A DNA stretch of 64,000 bases from contig JAZNCN010000005.1 in assembly GCA_045587545.1 (NCBI GenBank), forward strand, positions 78,708-142,707, read 5' to 3'. This document shows positions 17,926-28,000 of this stretch, one piece after another; the first letter of the stretch is position 1; the number at the start of each line of letters is the position of its first letter. The DNA is from Caccoplasma_A sp045587545 (lineage in GTDB: Bacteria > Bacteroidota > Bacteroidia > Bacteroidales > G3-4614). The notes under the pieces were generated by a model. The model was not told where the DNA came from, did no database searches, and saw only the letters and a program-made list of their open reading frames with translations. The translations under genes and the position numbers were made by a program.

Positions 17926-18662
17926 ATGCAATTATCTTAGCCGCAGGATTAGGTACTCGTCTTCGGCCCCTGACAGACAATACACCAAAGGCACTGGTTG
18001 ATGTAGGCGGCAAAACTATGCTTGAACATCAGATTTTAAATCTCAAAAAAGCAGAGGTTGACAATATTGTTATAAACATTCACTATTTTGGTGAGCAGAT
18101 TATTAATTTTTTAAAGGCAAATAACAATTTTGGGTTGAATATTAAAATTTCAGATGAGCGAGAACTTTTGCTTGATACCGGTGGAGGTATTGCAAAGGCA
18201 GGGTGTTTGTTTGAAAATGACGCTCCTATTCTTGTTCACAATGTTGATATTTTTACAAACGTAGATTTAAAAAAGGTATATGACGAGGGAGATAAATATG
18301 ATGTTATGCTTGTTACCGAAAAACCTCGTTCAAATAGAGTTTTATTCTTTGCCGATAACAGATTATGCGGTTGGAAAAACAAAGCCACCAACGAAACCAT
18401 TTTAACTTCGGAAGAGTATACCCCCAATCCCAATGATGAACGTGCTTTTATGGGGATACACGTTTTAAACGCTAAAACTATTCGTTTAATGAGGGAGCAC
18501 AAAGAGGCTTTTCCGCTTATTCCTTTTTATTTGAATGCATCAAAAAACGAAGAACTCAATATTGGCGAGTTGTTTTGCAACGACGATATTGTAAGAGTTG
18601 ATGCAGGCAAACCCGAAGTTCTTGACAAATGTAAAGAGATTATTGATAGGTTTTATTTATGA
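17922..18662 (+). CDS. Sugar-1-phosphate nucleotidyltransferase (MurU-like)
   Basis: 246 residues. AAGLGTRLRPLTDNTPKAL at residues 6-24 is the nucleotide-binding signature; VHNVDIFTN near 105 carries the metal Asp. Size and the kinase partner point to MurU, which makes UDP-MurNAc from MurNAc-1-phosphate, but mannose- or glucose-1-phosphate specificity cannot be excluded. Starts within the stop codon of the kinase gene (ATGA). Confidence 0.82.
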   Translation: MNAIILAAGLGTRLRPLTDNTPKALVDVGGKTMLEHQILNLKKAEVDNIVINIHYFGEQIINFLKANNNFGLNIKISDERELLLDTGGGIAKAGCLFENDAPILVHNVDIFTNVDLKKVYDEGDKYDVMLVTEKPRSNRVLFFADNRLCGWKNKATNETILTSEEYTPNPNDERAFMGIHVLNAKTIRLMREHKEAFPLIPFYLNASKNEELNIGELFCNDDIVRVDAGKPEVLDKCKEIIDRFYL

Positions 18663-18691
18663 TAATCTTAGAATCTAACATTAAACAATTG

Positions 18692-18721
18692 GGGCTATCC
18701 AGCCGTTCGGTGAGATAGCCC
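18692..18721. terminator. Bidirectional terminator between convergent genes
   Basis: GGGCTATC pairs with GATAGCCC around a 14-base loop that itself can fold (CCG/CGG). It lies between the nucleotidyltransferase (+) and the BspA-like gene (-). Confidence 0.6.
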
Positions 18722-18747
18722 TTATATTTAAAGTTAATTTATAGTTA

Positions 18748-21246
18748 TTAAATTACGACCTTTGTTGCTTTATTGTCAGTTCTAATGATATAAGCTCCTT
18801 TGGGAAGATTGGTTATATCCAACTCCTCGTCGCTTATAACAATTTTATTAAACACTACGGTTCCGCTCAAATCATAAACGGTGACTTTGATTGGTACTGC
18901 AACGCCTTTTATTATTAGCTTCCCGCCACTTATAAATGTATTTATCGAAGCATCTTTACAGTTACTTTCAACACCCACAAAATCTGTTTCGATAAAATTT
19001 GTAAACTCTTTCCACTCTGCCGCTTGTTGATAAGCAGCTAATGAGCCTTGAGGAATATATACAGGTATTGATTTATTACAATTTGTAAAGCAGAACGAAT
19101 CTGCCACAGGAGGTACCGAATTGTACGATAATATCTCCTCTATTGAGGCCATGCTTATTGCATTGGAGCCTATTTTTTCAACCGAGCGACCGATGGAAAC
19201 ACTCTTTAATGAATCACATAATATAAAAGCATATGAACCAACTTCTGTTACCAAATCAGGAATTGTTACCTGTTTTATTCTTGTATTATAAAAGGCGTGT
19301 GTTCCAAAATAAGTTACTGATTCCGGAATATTTACATCTTTCAACGATGTACACCCTTGAAATAGTCTGTCAGATATATGCAATAGAGATTCTGAAAGTT
19401 TTGCAGATTCAAGTGATGAACAACCATAGAACAAACCATATCCTATATTTGTAACACTATTAGGAAGTGTAATTTCTTTTAATGATGTACAATCCATGAA
19501 AGCTTGTATTCCTATCTTCTCTAATGTATTAGGAAGAACAACTTTTTTAAGATTTGCACATCTATAGAATAGAGATGAGCCCATTGTTTTTACTCCATTA
19601 GGAATAACAATCTCCTCTAAACTTATACAATTATAAAATGCAGATGATCCTATATCCCATGATTTGTTACTCAAAGATATATTTTTTAATGATGTGCAAC
19701 CGGCAAAAGCATTATTTGGAATTACTGAGTTTGTATTTATCACAACATCTGTCAACGATGAGCAATCACTAAAGACTGATTCTCCTAACGATGTTACAGT
19801 TTCGCCTAACTCTATTGATTTTAACCCCGAACAACCTCTAAATGCCGATTTCCCAATAGAGTGTACCGATGTAGGAATTGAAACAGACTCTATTGATATA
19901 CATTTAGCAAAAACATTATCATTTATCAACCCCACTCCTTCGGGTATATTCAGTTGAGTAATTAACTCTCCGTTATAATACAGATTATGAGGTTCATTTA
20001 AAGGTGACAAGAAAAAGTCAATTTGCACTCCACACCAATTAGCCAAATCCTTTATATGTATTTTATCCAGTTTATTGCAATTTTGAAACGCATATCCCTG
20101 TATCACAGATATTGACTTTCCGATAGTAACCTCTTTTAATTCAGAACAATCAGAAAAGGCATACTCCGCTATACATGTTAATGAATCGCCTATAACAACT
20201 GACTCTAAACCCGTACACCCTGAAAAAGCTCTTTTATTCAATGTAGTTACTGAATTGGGGATATCAATTTTAGAAATTCCGGAACACCTGTTAAAAGCCC
20301 ACTCATCAATGGTTTTAAGAGATAATGGAAGTTCTATTGATGTTAATGACCAACAATCAGAAAAAGCATTTATACCAATATATTGCAACGAATCAGACAT
20401 ATCAAATTTTGACAGATAACCACAATCTGAAAAGGCGCTATTACCAATGTGTGTTATCTTCCCCAAAAACGACAATTCTTTTATTGAACTACAGCCTGAA
20501 AATGTAGAATTATTAATTTTATTAAATAGAGGTTTCATCTCTAATGTTACTAACGATGAACAACCTGAAAAAGCACTATTACCCAATGACTCTATTGTAT
20601 CCATTTTAAGAGAGGTGATTGAGCGACATTTATAGAATGCTGCAGAGCCAATTGTTCTTACCGATTTTGGGATATTTACAGAGATTAATGAGTCGCAACC
20701 TTCAAATGCCGATGCTCCTATTGATTTAACAGCATTACCCAAGGTTACACTCTTTAAACTTGTACAATTTTTAAATGTTGCCTCATTTATGCTTTGTATC
20801 GAATCGCCTATAACAACCGATTGCAATAAGGGTGATCCCGAAAATGCATATGAAGCTATTGATTGGACATTGTCAGGAATTACAATTGATATAAGTGAAT
20901 CACAATTTGAAAAGGCTGAATAACCTATATACTTGACAGATTCAGGGATATTTACTCCTTTTAGATACCTGCTTGCACTAAAAGCATTGTTTGATATATT
21001 TGTTACCATATAGGTAACGTTATTGTATGTTACTTCACTTGGAATATTTATAACACCTTTATAGCAAGCATACCCATTATAATCTCTGATTGTTACCGAA
21101 ACAGTTTTCCCATCAGTATTTATATCATAATACACATACTTTCCATCACTATTTTTAACAGCAAAATCATGAGCATCTATTGTTATTACCGACAATGAAC
21201 AGAATAACGATACAATAAAAAACTTAAGAAGGTAGTTGTATTTCAT
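18748..21246 (-). CDS. BspA-like leucine-rich repeat surface protein
   Basis: 832 residues. An N-terminal signal peptide is followed by more than twenty LRR_5 units of ~23 residues with the pattern I-x-x-x-A-F-x-x-C-x-x-L-x-x-V-x-I-P. The last ~70 residues (VTVYDLSGTVVFNK to the terminal ATKVVI) look like a C-terminal secretion/sorting domain of the type IX secretion type. Known relatives (BspA, Tannerella) are surface adhesins; binding partner unknown here. The repeats look intact. TATTTTTG at 21287-21294 (minus) is a plausible -7 element. Confidence 0.85.
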   Translation of the reverse strand: MKYNYLLKFFIVSLFCSLSVITIDAHDFAVKNSDGKYVYYDINTDGKTVSVTIRDYNGYACYKGVINIPSEVTYNNVTYMVTNISNNAFSASRYLKGVNIPESVKYIGYSAFSNCDSLISIVIPDNVQSIASYAFSGSPLLQSVVIGDSIQSINEATFKNCTSLKSVTLGNAVKSIGASAFEGCDSLISVNIPKSVRTIGSAAFYKCRSITSLKMDTIESLGNSAFSGCSSLVTLEMKPLFNKINNSTFSGCSSIKELSFLGKITHIGNSAFSDCGYLSKFDMSDSLQYIGINAFSDCWSLTSIELPLSLKTIDEWAFNRCSGISKIDIPNSVTTLNKRAFSGCTGLESVVIGDSLTCIAEYAFSDCSELKEVTIGKSISVIQGYAFQNCNKLDKIHIKDLANWCGVQIDFFLSPLNEPHNLYYNGELITQLNIPEGVGLINDNVFAKCISIESVSIPTSVHSIGKSAFRGCSGLKSIELGETVTSLGESVFSDCSSLTDVVINTNSVIPNNAFAGCTSLKNISLSNKSWDIGSSAFYNCISLEEIVIPNGVKTMGSSLFYRCANLKKVVLPNTLEKIGIQAFMDCTSLKEITLPNSVTNIGYGLFYGCSSLESAKLSESLLHISDRLFQGCTSLKDVNIPESVTYFGTHAFYNTRIKQVTIPDLVTEVGSYAFILCDSLKSVSIGRSVEKIGSNAISMASIEEILSYNSVPPVADSFCFTNCNKSIPVYIPQGSLAAYQQAAEWKEFTNFIETDFVGVESNCKDASINTFISGGKLIIKGVAVPIKVTVYDLSGTVVFNKIVISDEELDITNLPKGAYIIRTDNKATKVVI

Positions 21247-21317
21247 AAGCCTAAAAATTTATATGGTTACACTATTTATTTTGATACAAAAATAATATTT
21301 GTTTTATCTTAAAAAAA

Positions 21318-21345
21318 AGGTGTAACAAAATAATTTGCCACACCT
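21318..21345 (-). terminator. Terminator of the tsaD-M48-cinA operon
   Basis: On the minus strand AGGTGT pairs with ACACCT and is followed directly by seven T residues. It lies 26 bases after the cinA stop. Confidence 0.75.
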
Positions 21346-21371
21346 AAACATTTTTACCTCCCCTATTTAAT

Positions 21372-22610
21372 CTATGTTAACATTTTAATCATGTCATAGA
21401 GTGCACAATCTGTGAAACGCTCAACATTTCTCATACGATTTACAGTGGGTATTGTTATAAGGCGCGACTGAACTTTACCTTTACAATATACTGCTATTGC
21501 AATTGTACCAACAGGTTTTTGCTTACTCCCTCCAGAAGGTCCTGCTATTCCTGATGTTGCTATTGCGCAATCTGTTTTAAATTTATCGGCAACACCTTTA
21601 GACATTTGTTCAACCACCTGTGTACTTACCACTCCATACTCTTTTATACTCTCCTCCTCTACTCCGAGTATATTGGTTTTTATAGAGTTATCGTAAGCCA
21701 CTACTCCCCCCATAAATACGGCAGAGGCTCCTGCCACTGATGTAATTTTTGAGGCAATACCTCCTCCCGTACAACTCTCGGCTGTTGATATGGTATAAGA
21801 TTTTTCCTGTAAGAGTTTTATTAGGATTTCTTCAAGGATTAAATCGTCGTAAGCTATTATATTATCGTTTAATAATTCATCTAATTTTACGGTTGCTTGA
21901 TACATATCGCAATAGAGACTCTCCTCATTATTGCCACGGGCAGTCAAACGCAAGCGTATTATATTTGGTTTTGGCAGATATGCCAATTTTATTGATGATG
22001 GTAGCGAGGCTTCAAACTCCGATAGATATATTGCCAACTTTGACTCGGTAAAGCCTGTTACCACACGAGTTGAATGAAATATTTTTTCGGTATTTCCGAT
22101 ATTCTCAAATATATGTACAACTTGGTCATCAATCAACTTTTGCATTTCGTATGGCACACCGGGCAACGATATAAGTTGCTTTTTGCCACGCTTAAATAAC
22201 ATACCGGGAGCTGTCCCTACCGGGTTGGGCAATACTTTACAACAATCGGGCACCATTGCTTGTGAGCGAGTAAGAGAGTTCATCTCTTTCCCTAATCGGG
22301 CAAAAAGAGCATCGTTACTCTCTTGGGTTACTTTTGAGAATATCATCTCGCCACCAAATATTTCGCAGAGTGTCTTTTTGGTTATGTCATCGTTTGTAGG
22401 TCCTAATCCGCCTGTTACTATCACTGTATCAACTCTTGAAAGAGTCTCCTCTACAGCAGTGGTTATCTCTTCTGCCCGGTCTCTTATAGCTGTAGTGCGT
22501 AACACCTCAACCCCTACAAAATTTAGTTTACGTGCAATATATCCCGAATTGGTATCGGTTACCTGCCCTATTAAAAGTTCGTCACCTATTACAATAATCT
22601 CAACTTTCAT
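21372..22610 (-). CDS. cinA: CinA family protein (nicotinamide-nucleotide amidase)
   Basis: 412 residues. N-terminal molybdopterin-binding-like domain (IIVIGDELLIGQVTDTN at residues 4-20; VIVTGGLGPTNDD near 66) and a C-terminal amidase domain (STAESCTGGGIASKIT near 257; ATSGIAGPSGGS near 350). The C-terminal domain hydrolyses nicotinamide mononucleotide; the N-terminal half acts on ADP-ribose in some homologues. Overlaps the upstream protease gene by one base (TAATG). Confidence 0.93.
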   Translation of the reverse strand: MKVEIIVIGDELLIGQVTDTNSGYIARKLNFVGVEVLRTTAIRDRAEEITTAVEETLSRVDTVIVTGGLGPTNDDITKKTLCEIFGGEMIFSKVTQESNDALFARLGKEMNSLTRSQAMVPDCCKVLPNPVGTAPGMLFKRGKKQLISLPGVPYEMQKLIDDQVVHIFENIGNTEKIFHSTRVVTGFTESKLAIYLSEFEASLPSSIKLAYLPKPNIIRLRLTARGNNEESLYCDMYQATVKLDELLNDNIIAYDDLILEEILIKLLQEKSYTISTAESCTGGGIASKITSVAGASAVFMGGVVAYDNSIKTNILGVEEESIKEYGVVSTQVVEQMSKGVADKFKTDCAIATSGIAGPSGGSKQKPVGTIAIAVYCKGKVQSRLITIPTVNRMRNVERFTDCALYDMIKMLT

Positions 22611-23848
22611 TATTTTTCAGATTTTATTGCCAATACCCTTTGTAGCAGTGTCGGGTGAGAATAGTGAACCTTCACATATATATTATCGGGCGTAAGATTA
22701 CTCAACGATTTCACCGATAGTTTTTTCAAAGCAGATATAAGTTCCTCGCCAAAACCATTAGATGAAGCAAAATTATCTGCTTCATACTCCGCCTTGCGAG
22801 ATATGGCATTCATAATTATGCCTGTTACCATATCTATCGGGGTATATAGTATTGCAAATGCTATTAGCGATACGGCAAAAGCAGGTGTTGTCAATCCCAT
22901 AGCCTCAGCCATTGTTGTACTTGACAGAGCAAGAGATAATACATAGAATTGTATTAACATTGCCATGGCTGCTGCTATAAAGTTTTTAAGCGTATGACGC
23001 TTCTTATAGTGTCCTATTTCATGCGCTAAAACCGCAACAACTTCTTGTACCGACAACTCTTCAATAAGTGTATCGTATAATACAATCCTTCTTTTCTTTC
23101 CTATACCTGAGAAATAAGCATTTGCCTTTGTTGAACGTTTTGAGCCATCAATTACATAAATATTGGTGAGTTCAAAGTCTGCTTTTTGGGCAAATTTTTC
23201 GATTTCATCGCGTAATTCACCTTCGGGCAATGGGGTTTGCTTATTAAACAGAGGGACTATTACTTGCGAATACAACATTGTGGTAAGCAATGACACCGTC
23301 AATGATACCAAAAAAGCCGCCCACCAAAAGTTTGTCCCAAGAATTGTATAGAGCCATACTATCAGAGATATTAAACCTCCTCCTAATATTGCGGCAAGTA
23401 AGAGACCTTTTAATTTGTCGAGGATAAATGTTTTAGGTGTGGTTTTATTAAAGCCGAAACGCTCCTCTATTACGAATGTATCATAAATTTGAAAAGGTAA
23501 TGTCAAAATATCGTATGCCATAAATATTATTGCCATAAATATTAATGTCTGAACTATAACATTTTGACTTATTGTAGTACAATATTCGTATATTGTCCCG
23601 AATGCCTGCAACTTTAACATTACCAACATAACCAATGTTGAGAATGTTGATGTTATTAGTGAGAAACGGTTATTTGTTCTGAAATATTTTTGTTGTTTGG
23701 CATACTTCTCTTCATCGTATAAACCTGCAAGTTGAGTAGGAATTTTCGATGATGCCGCCTTTAAGTTGCGATACGAGAGCCATTCTGATACCAAATACTC
23801 TCCAACCACAATCGCTACTATTATAAGTAATAATATATTGCTATCCAT
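22610..23848 (-). CDS. M48 family membrane metalloprotease (Ste24/CAAX-protease-like)
   Basis: 412 residues with about seven hydrophobic segments and the zinc motif HEIGH (in VLAHEIGHYKKRH, ~276-280), with the third ligand Glu in RKAEYEADNFA near 360. The N-terminal peptidase_M48_N region (EEKYAKQQKYFRTNNRF) assigns it to Ste24 rather than the shorter HtpX. Probably cleaves membrane substrates for quality control. Six bases after tsaD, coupled to cinA. Confidence 0.88.
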   Translation of the reverse strand: MDSNILLLIIVAIVVGEYLVSEWLSYRNLKAASSKIPTQLAGLYDEEKYAKQQKYFRTNNRFSLITSTFSTLVMLVMLKLQAFGTIYEYCTTISQNVIVQTLIFMAIIFMAYDILTLPFQIYDTFVIEERFGFNKTTPKTFILDKLKGLLLAAILGGGLISLIVWLYTILGTNFWWAAFLVSLTVSLLTTMLYSQVIVPLFNKQTPLPEGELRDEIEKFAQKADFELTNIYVIDGSKRSTKANAYFSGIGKKRRIVLYDTLIEELSVQEVVAVLAHEIGHYKKRHTLKNFIAAAMAMLIQFYVLSLALSSTTMAEAMGLTTPAFAVSLIAFAILYTPIDMVTGIIMNAISRKAEYEADNFASSNGFGEELISALKKLSVKSLSNLTPDNIYVKVHYSHPTLLQRVLAIKSEK

Positions 23849-23854
23849 AAAATT

Positions 23855-24874
23855 TTATAATTCAATTCTTGAGAAAGAGGGTGCGTCAATATCGCAAAAC
23901 TCTTTATCAATATATTTATAATATCCTGTTATTGCAACCATTGCTGCATTATCGGTAGTATATGAAAATTTTGGCAGATATACTTTCCACCCAAATCTTT
24001 CGGCATGAGAAATAAATGCCTCACGAACCGCTGAATTTGCCGAGACACCGCCTGCTACAGCAACCTCTTTTATTCCCGTTTGCTTAACTGCCTTACGCAA
24101 TTTATCCATCAATATATCTACAATGGTACTTTGCAATGAAGCCGCTAAATCGTTCTTGTTTTTTTCGATAAAATCAGGGTCTTTTGCCAATTCATCACGC
24201 AAAAGATATAGAAACGAGGTTTTTAACCCGCTAAAGCTATAATTAAGTTCTGGGATATGAGGTTTGTTAAATATAAACTTTTTTGCATCACCCTCTTTTG
24301 CAAGCTTGTCAATTATAGGACCTCCGGGATAACCTAATCCCATAACTTTTGCACATTTATCAAATGCTTCGCCAGCTGCATCATCAATGGTTTGCCCTAT
24401 TACTTCCATTTTGTTATATGCCTCAATTTTTATTATCTGAGAGTTTCCTCCTGACACCAAAAGGCATAAAAAAGGGAATTTAGGTGCTGTATCTTGATCG
24501 GGGGTATCTTTTATGAAATGAGCTAAAACGTGAGCCTGCAAATGGTTTACGTCAATTAATGGTATTGATTGCGAAAGAGCAAATCCTTTTGCAAATGAGT
24601 TGCCTACAAGAAGAGAGCCCATAAGTCCCGGACCACGAGTAAATGCGATTGCCGTGATATCCTCTTTTGAAAGTCCACTGCGTTTAATTGCTTCTGACAC
24701 AACAGGAACTATATTCTGCTGATGCGCACGAGATGCCAATTCGGGAACTACACCACCATACGACTCATGAACCGCCTGACTTGCTATTACGTTTGATAAC
24801 AGAACCCCATCACGTATAACAGCTGCTGATGTATCGTCGCATGAAGATTCTATTCCTAATATTGTTATACTCAT
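23855..24874 (-). CDS. tsaD: tRNA N6-adenosine threonylcarbamoyltransferase
   Basis: Transfers threonylcarbamoyl to A37 of ANN-decoding tRNAs, with TsaB and TsaE. LGIESSCDDTSAAV at residues 6-19, metal ligands His111 and His115 in NHLQAHVLAH, LLVSGGNSQII near 138 and GGVSANSAVRE near 268. 339 residues. First gene of the tsaD-M48-cinA operon; TATTTTTG at 24898-24905 (minus) is the likely -7 box. Confidence 0.96.
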   Translation of the reverse strand: MSITILGIESSCDDTSAAVIRDGVLLSNVIASQAVHESYGGVVPELASRAHQQNIVPVVSEAIKRSGLSKEDITAIAFTRGPGLMGSLLVGNSFAKGFALSQSIPLIDVNHLQAHVLAHFIKDTPDQDTAPKFPFLCLLVSGGNSQIIKIEAYNKMEVIGQTIDDAAGEAFDKCAKVMGLGYPGGPIIDKLAKEGDAKKFIFNKPHIPELNYSFSGLKTSFLYLLRDELAKDPDFIEKNKNDLAASLQSTIVDILMDKLRKAVKQTGIKEVAVAGGVSANSAVREAFISHAERFGWKVYLPKFSYTTDNAAMVAITGYYKYIDKEFCDIDAPSFSRIEL

Positions 24875-25035
24875 AATAGTTTATTGGTTATTTGCTACAA
24901 AAATACTCATTTAGAACAAATCTATAGCTCTATTTAATGAAAATATTATTAAGGCAAAATAAAACAAAAAGCAATAGGAACTGATTTTTATATTGATATT
25001 TGACTTTTTCTCTTTTATAATTTATAGAACTTGCT

Positions 25036-25043
25036 TAAATTTG
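25036..25043 (+). promoter_or_regulatory. Predicted -7 element of tamB
   Basis: TAAATTTG fits TAnnTTTG and ends 22 bases before the TTG start of tamB. No good -33 element was found at the right distance. Confidence 0.35.
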
Positions 25044-25065
25044 TATTTAAATATAGTATTATAAC

Positions 25066-28000
25066 TTGATTAAACTTTTATCAATAATACGAATAATATT
25101 AGTTTGGTTGCTACTCAGTATTGGTGTGGCATATACTGTCATATATATACTACTGAGTGTAAACTCTGTGCAAAACAATATTGCGAATAAATCAACTAAA
25201 TATTTATCGGAATTTCTTGATTGCAATGTTAGTATTGAAAAGGTAAAGTTATCTCCTTTTAATCGTGCAGCTATAAATAATATTGTAATTTTTGACAAGA
25301 ACAACGACACTCTTTTTTATGCAAAAAAGGCAAATGCCTCTTTAAGATTACTTGAACTTTTCAGGAAAGAGATTGTAATAAGTTCTATTAGCGTCTCTGA
25401 TTTTTGTATTCATATAAACAAAAAGAACGAAGGAAGCGACCTTAATATTAATTTCCTAATTGATAAATTTAAAATCAAAAAGAGAAATCCAAATCCTCCC
25501 AAATTGGCCATTAATACTCTATTGCTACAGGGAGGACATATAAAATATGACGTTACCGATGCCGAATATAAAGACGATGATTTATTTGATAAAAATCACA
25601 TAGATATTAATGATGCTCTTGTAAATGCCTCTCTGAAAAGTATAAGCAGAGACTCTATAAATATAAGTGTCAGAGCTCTCAGACTATCAGAGAAATCGGG
25701 ATTTTATATAAAAAATATAGCATTTAAATTAATTGGAAATAAAGAGAATATCAGACTTCGTAATTTTGCATTTGACGGTAAAGAGAGCAAGTTAAGAATA
25801 AAAGAGAACTATATTCTTTTACCAAAAGATATTGATGCAAACAACTTTATGGAGATTGCCGATTTAAATTTTGGTATTAATAACGGAATTTTGGTTCTTT
25901 CTGATTTCTCGTCATTTATTCCCATATTCAAAGAGTTTAACACCCCAATAAACATAAGTTGTGCTATAACCGGAAATCCGAACCATCTTTTCCTTGATAC
26001 ATTAAAAATCAATTATGCAAACGACGGATTGGTAGCATCGGGATATGGTTCAATAGACAATATATTTCCTGAGCCAAAGAATGCCTTTATATTTGGCGAA
26101 ATGAAAGAACTTAATTTAACATCAAAAGGTGCCGTAACCATGCTCAACGAACTAAATGTTAAGTTAAAAGATTATTCCACTCTATACAAGATTAAACACC
26201 TGTCGTTCAAAGGGCAGATATCAGGATTTACATCAAAACTTGTAACATACGGAGAATTTAAAAGCGGAATAGGTAATGTTGAAACTGATATGACCATTGA
26301 AAAAAGCAATGGACTAAAATTCAAAGGAAATATTAAATCAAACAAATTAGATATAAACAAATTAATATCAGACAAAGGCTTGGGAGAGATAGCTTTCAAT
26401 CTTAAATTAGACGGAAGCCATTCAAAATCAAGCAATACCGGCAAAGTTAAAGGAGAGATAAATTTATTAGAATATAACAACTACAAGTATAAAAATATTG
26501 CCGTTGATGCCAAATATGCCGATAAAGAGTATATTGGTTCAGTAGCTTTAAACGATTCAAATATCATTCTGAGTATTGACGGTTTAATGAACCTGTCAAA
26601 GAATGAAAATAAATTTGCGCTTAAATTGAAAGGCGAAAATATAAAACTCAACGATATTAACTTAACCAAGAAATACGAAGGCTCTCTTCTGAATTTTGAT
26701 ATTGATGCGAACTTTACCGGAAATAGAATAGATAACGCCGATGGAGAGGTTGTAATAAACAGTTTTTCATTTGCCAACAACGGAGAGATATTTGTTTTAG
26801 ATAGTGCCTATATAAAAGCCAACAACTCTGCTTCGCCACAATTTATTGAAGTAAAATCGGAGCTCATAAACGGGAATATAATTGGAAAATATAAATTCAG
26901 TTCGTTAAAAAACAGCTTTATTGGAATATTATCGGAGGTTATGCCAACATTCTTTATCAATAAAGCAAAAGCAGTTGAAAACTACAACAGGTTTAAATTT
27001 GGATTTAAAATTCCCAACACCGAACTTTTAACAAAAACATTTGAGCTTCCTTTTATGTTGAGTGATGAAAACCATATTAACGGATATTATAACGACTCAA
27101 TAGGAAGATTTTCGGTAGGAGTTGAGGTACCTTCGTTTTCGACAGGTAAGATATTCTTAGAAAACAGTAATATAAGCCTTGAAAAATTTGGTGATGCTAT
27201 TCAAGGTATTGCAGGAACAAGACATATAACCTCAAAAGGAATAAAAACAGATTGGAATATTGCATCAATATCTTCGGCAGATAGTTGCCACGTAAATATT
27301 GATTGGCAGAATACTAAAAATCCGAATATATTTAGTGGAGATTTTGCAACTACAGCCCATTTCTTAGCAAGTCAAGATGGAAATATTGTAGATATGATGA
27401 TATACCCATCTACATTTACAATCAGCGACAGCATTTGGAATATAGCTCCTGCAACCCTTTTTGCTCAAGGCAAAGAGATTTCAATTCACGATTTTGAAAT
27501 TGCACGAGACAATCAACATTTAAAAATCAATGGAGAGATAAGCAAAAACCCCGAGAAACAACTAAATATAAACCTTAAACAGATTGACCTCTCTTATATA
27601 TTTGATGTATTAAATAGGAGAAACATTGTTTTTGGAGGCGAAGCTACGGGAGATGTAAATATCAGTGAAATTTACAGAGGCGGTATGCCTGTTATGAAGA
27701 CTGACGGATTATTTGTTAAAGATTTCTCATACAACCATTCTGTTTTTGGAGACCTTGATGTTGAGAGCAAATGGGACGATGAGGAGAAAGCCATATGTTT
27801 TGATGGAGAAGTTTCGCAACCTGATATTGAGAAATCAAAGGTTATGGGACGAGTTATGCCAACTCGCGATTCGCTCTATTTTTATATTGACGCCCACAAA
27901 TTAAGGATAGGATTTATACAACCATTTACCGAAAAGATAATGTCAGGTGTTGGTGGCCGAGTTAGCGGTGTAGTGGAATTTTTTGGACGATTTAAAGCTC

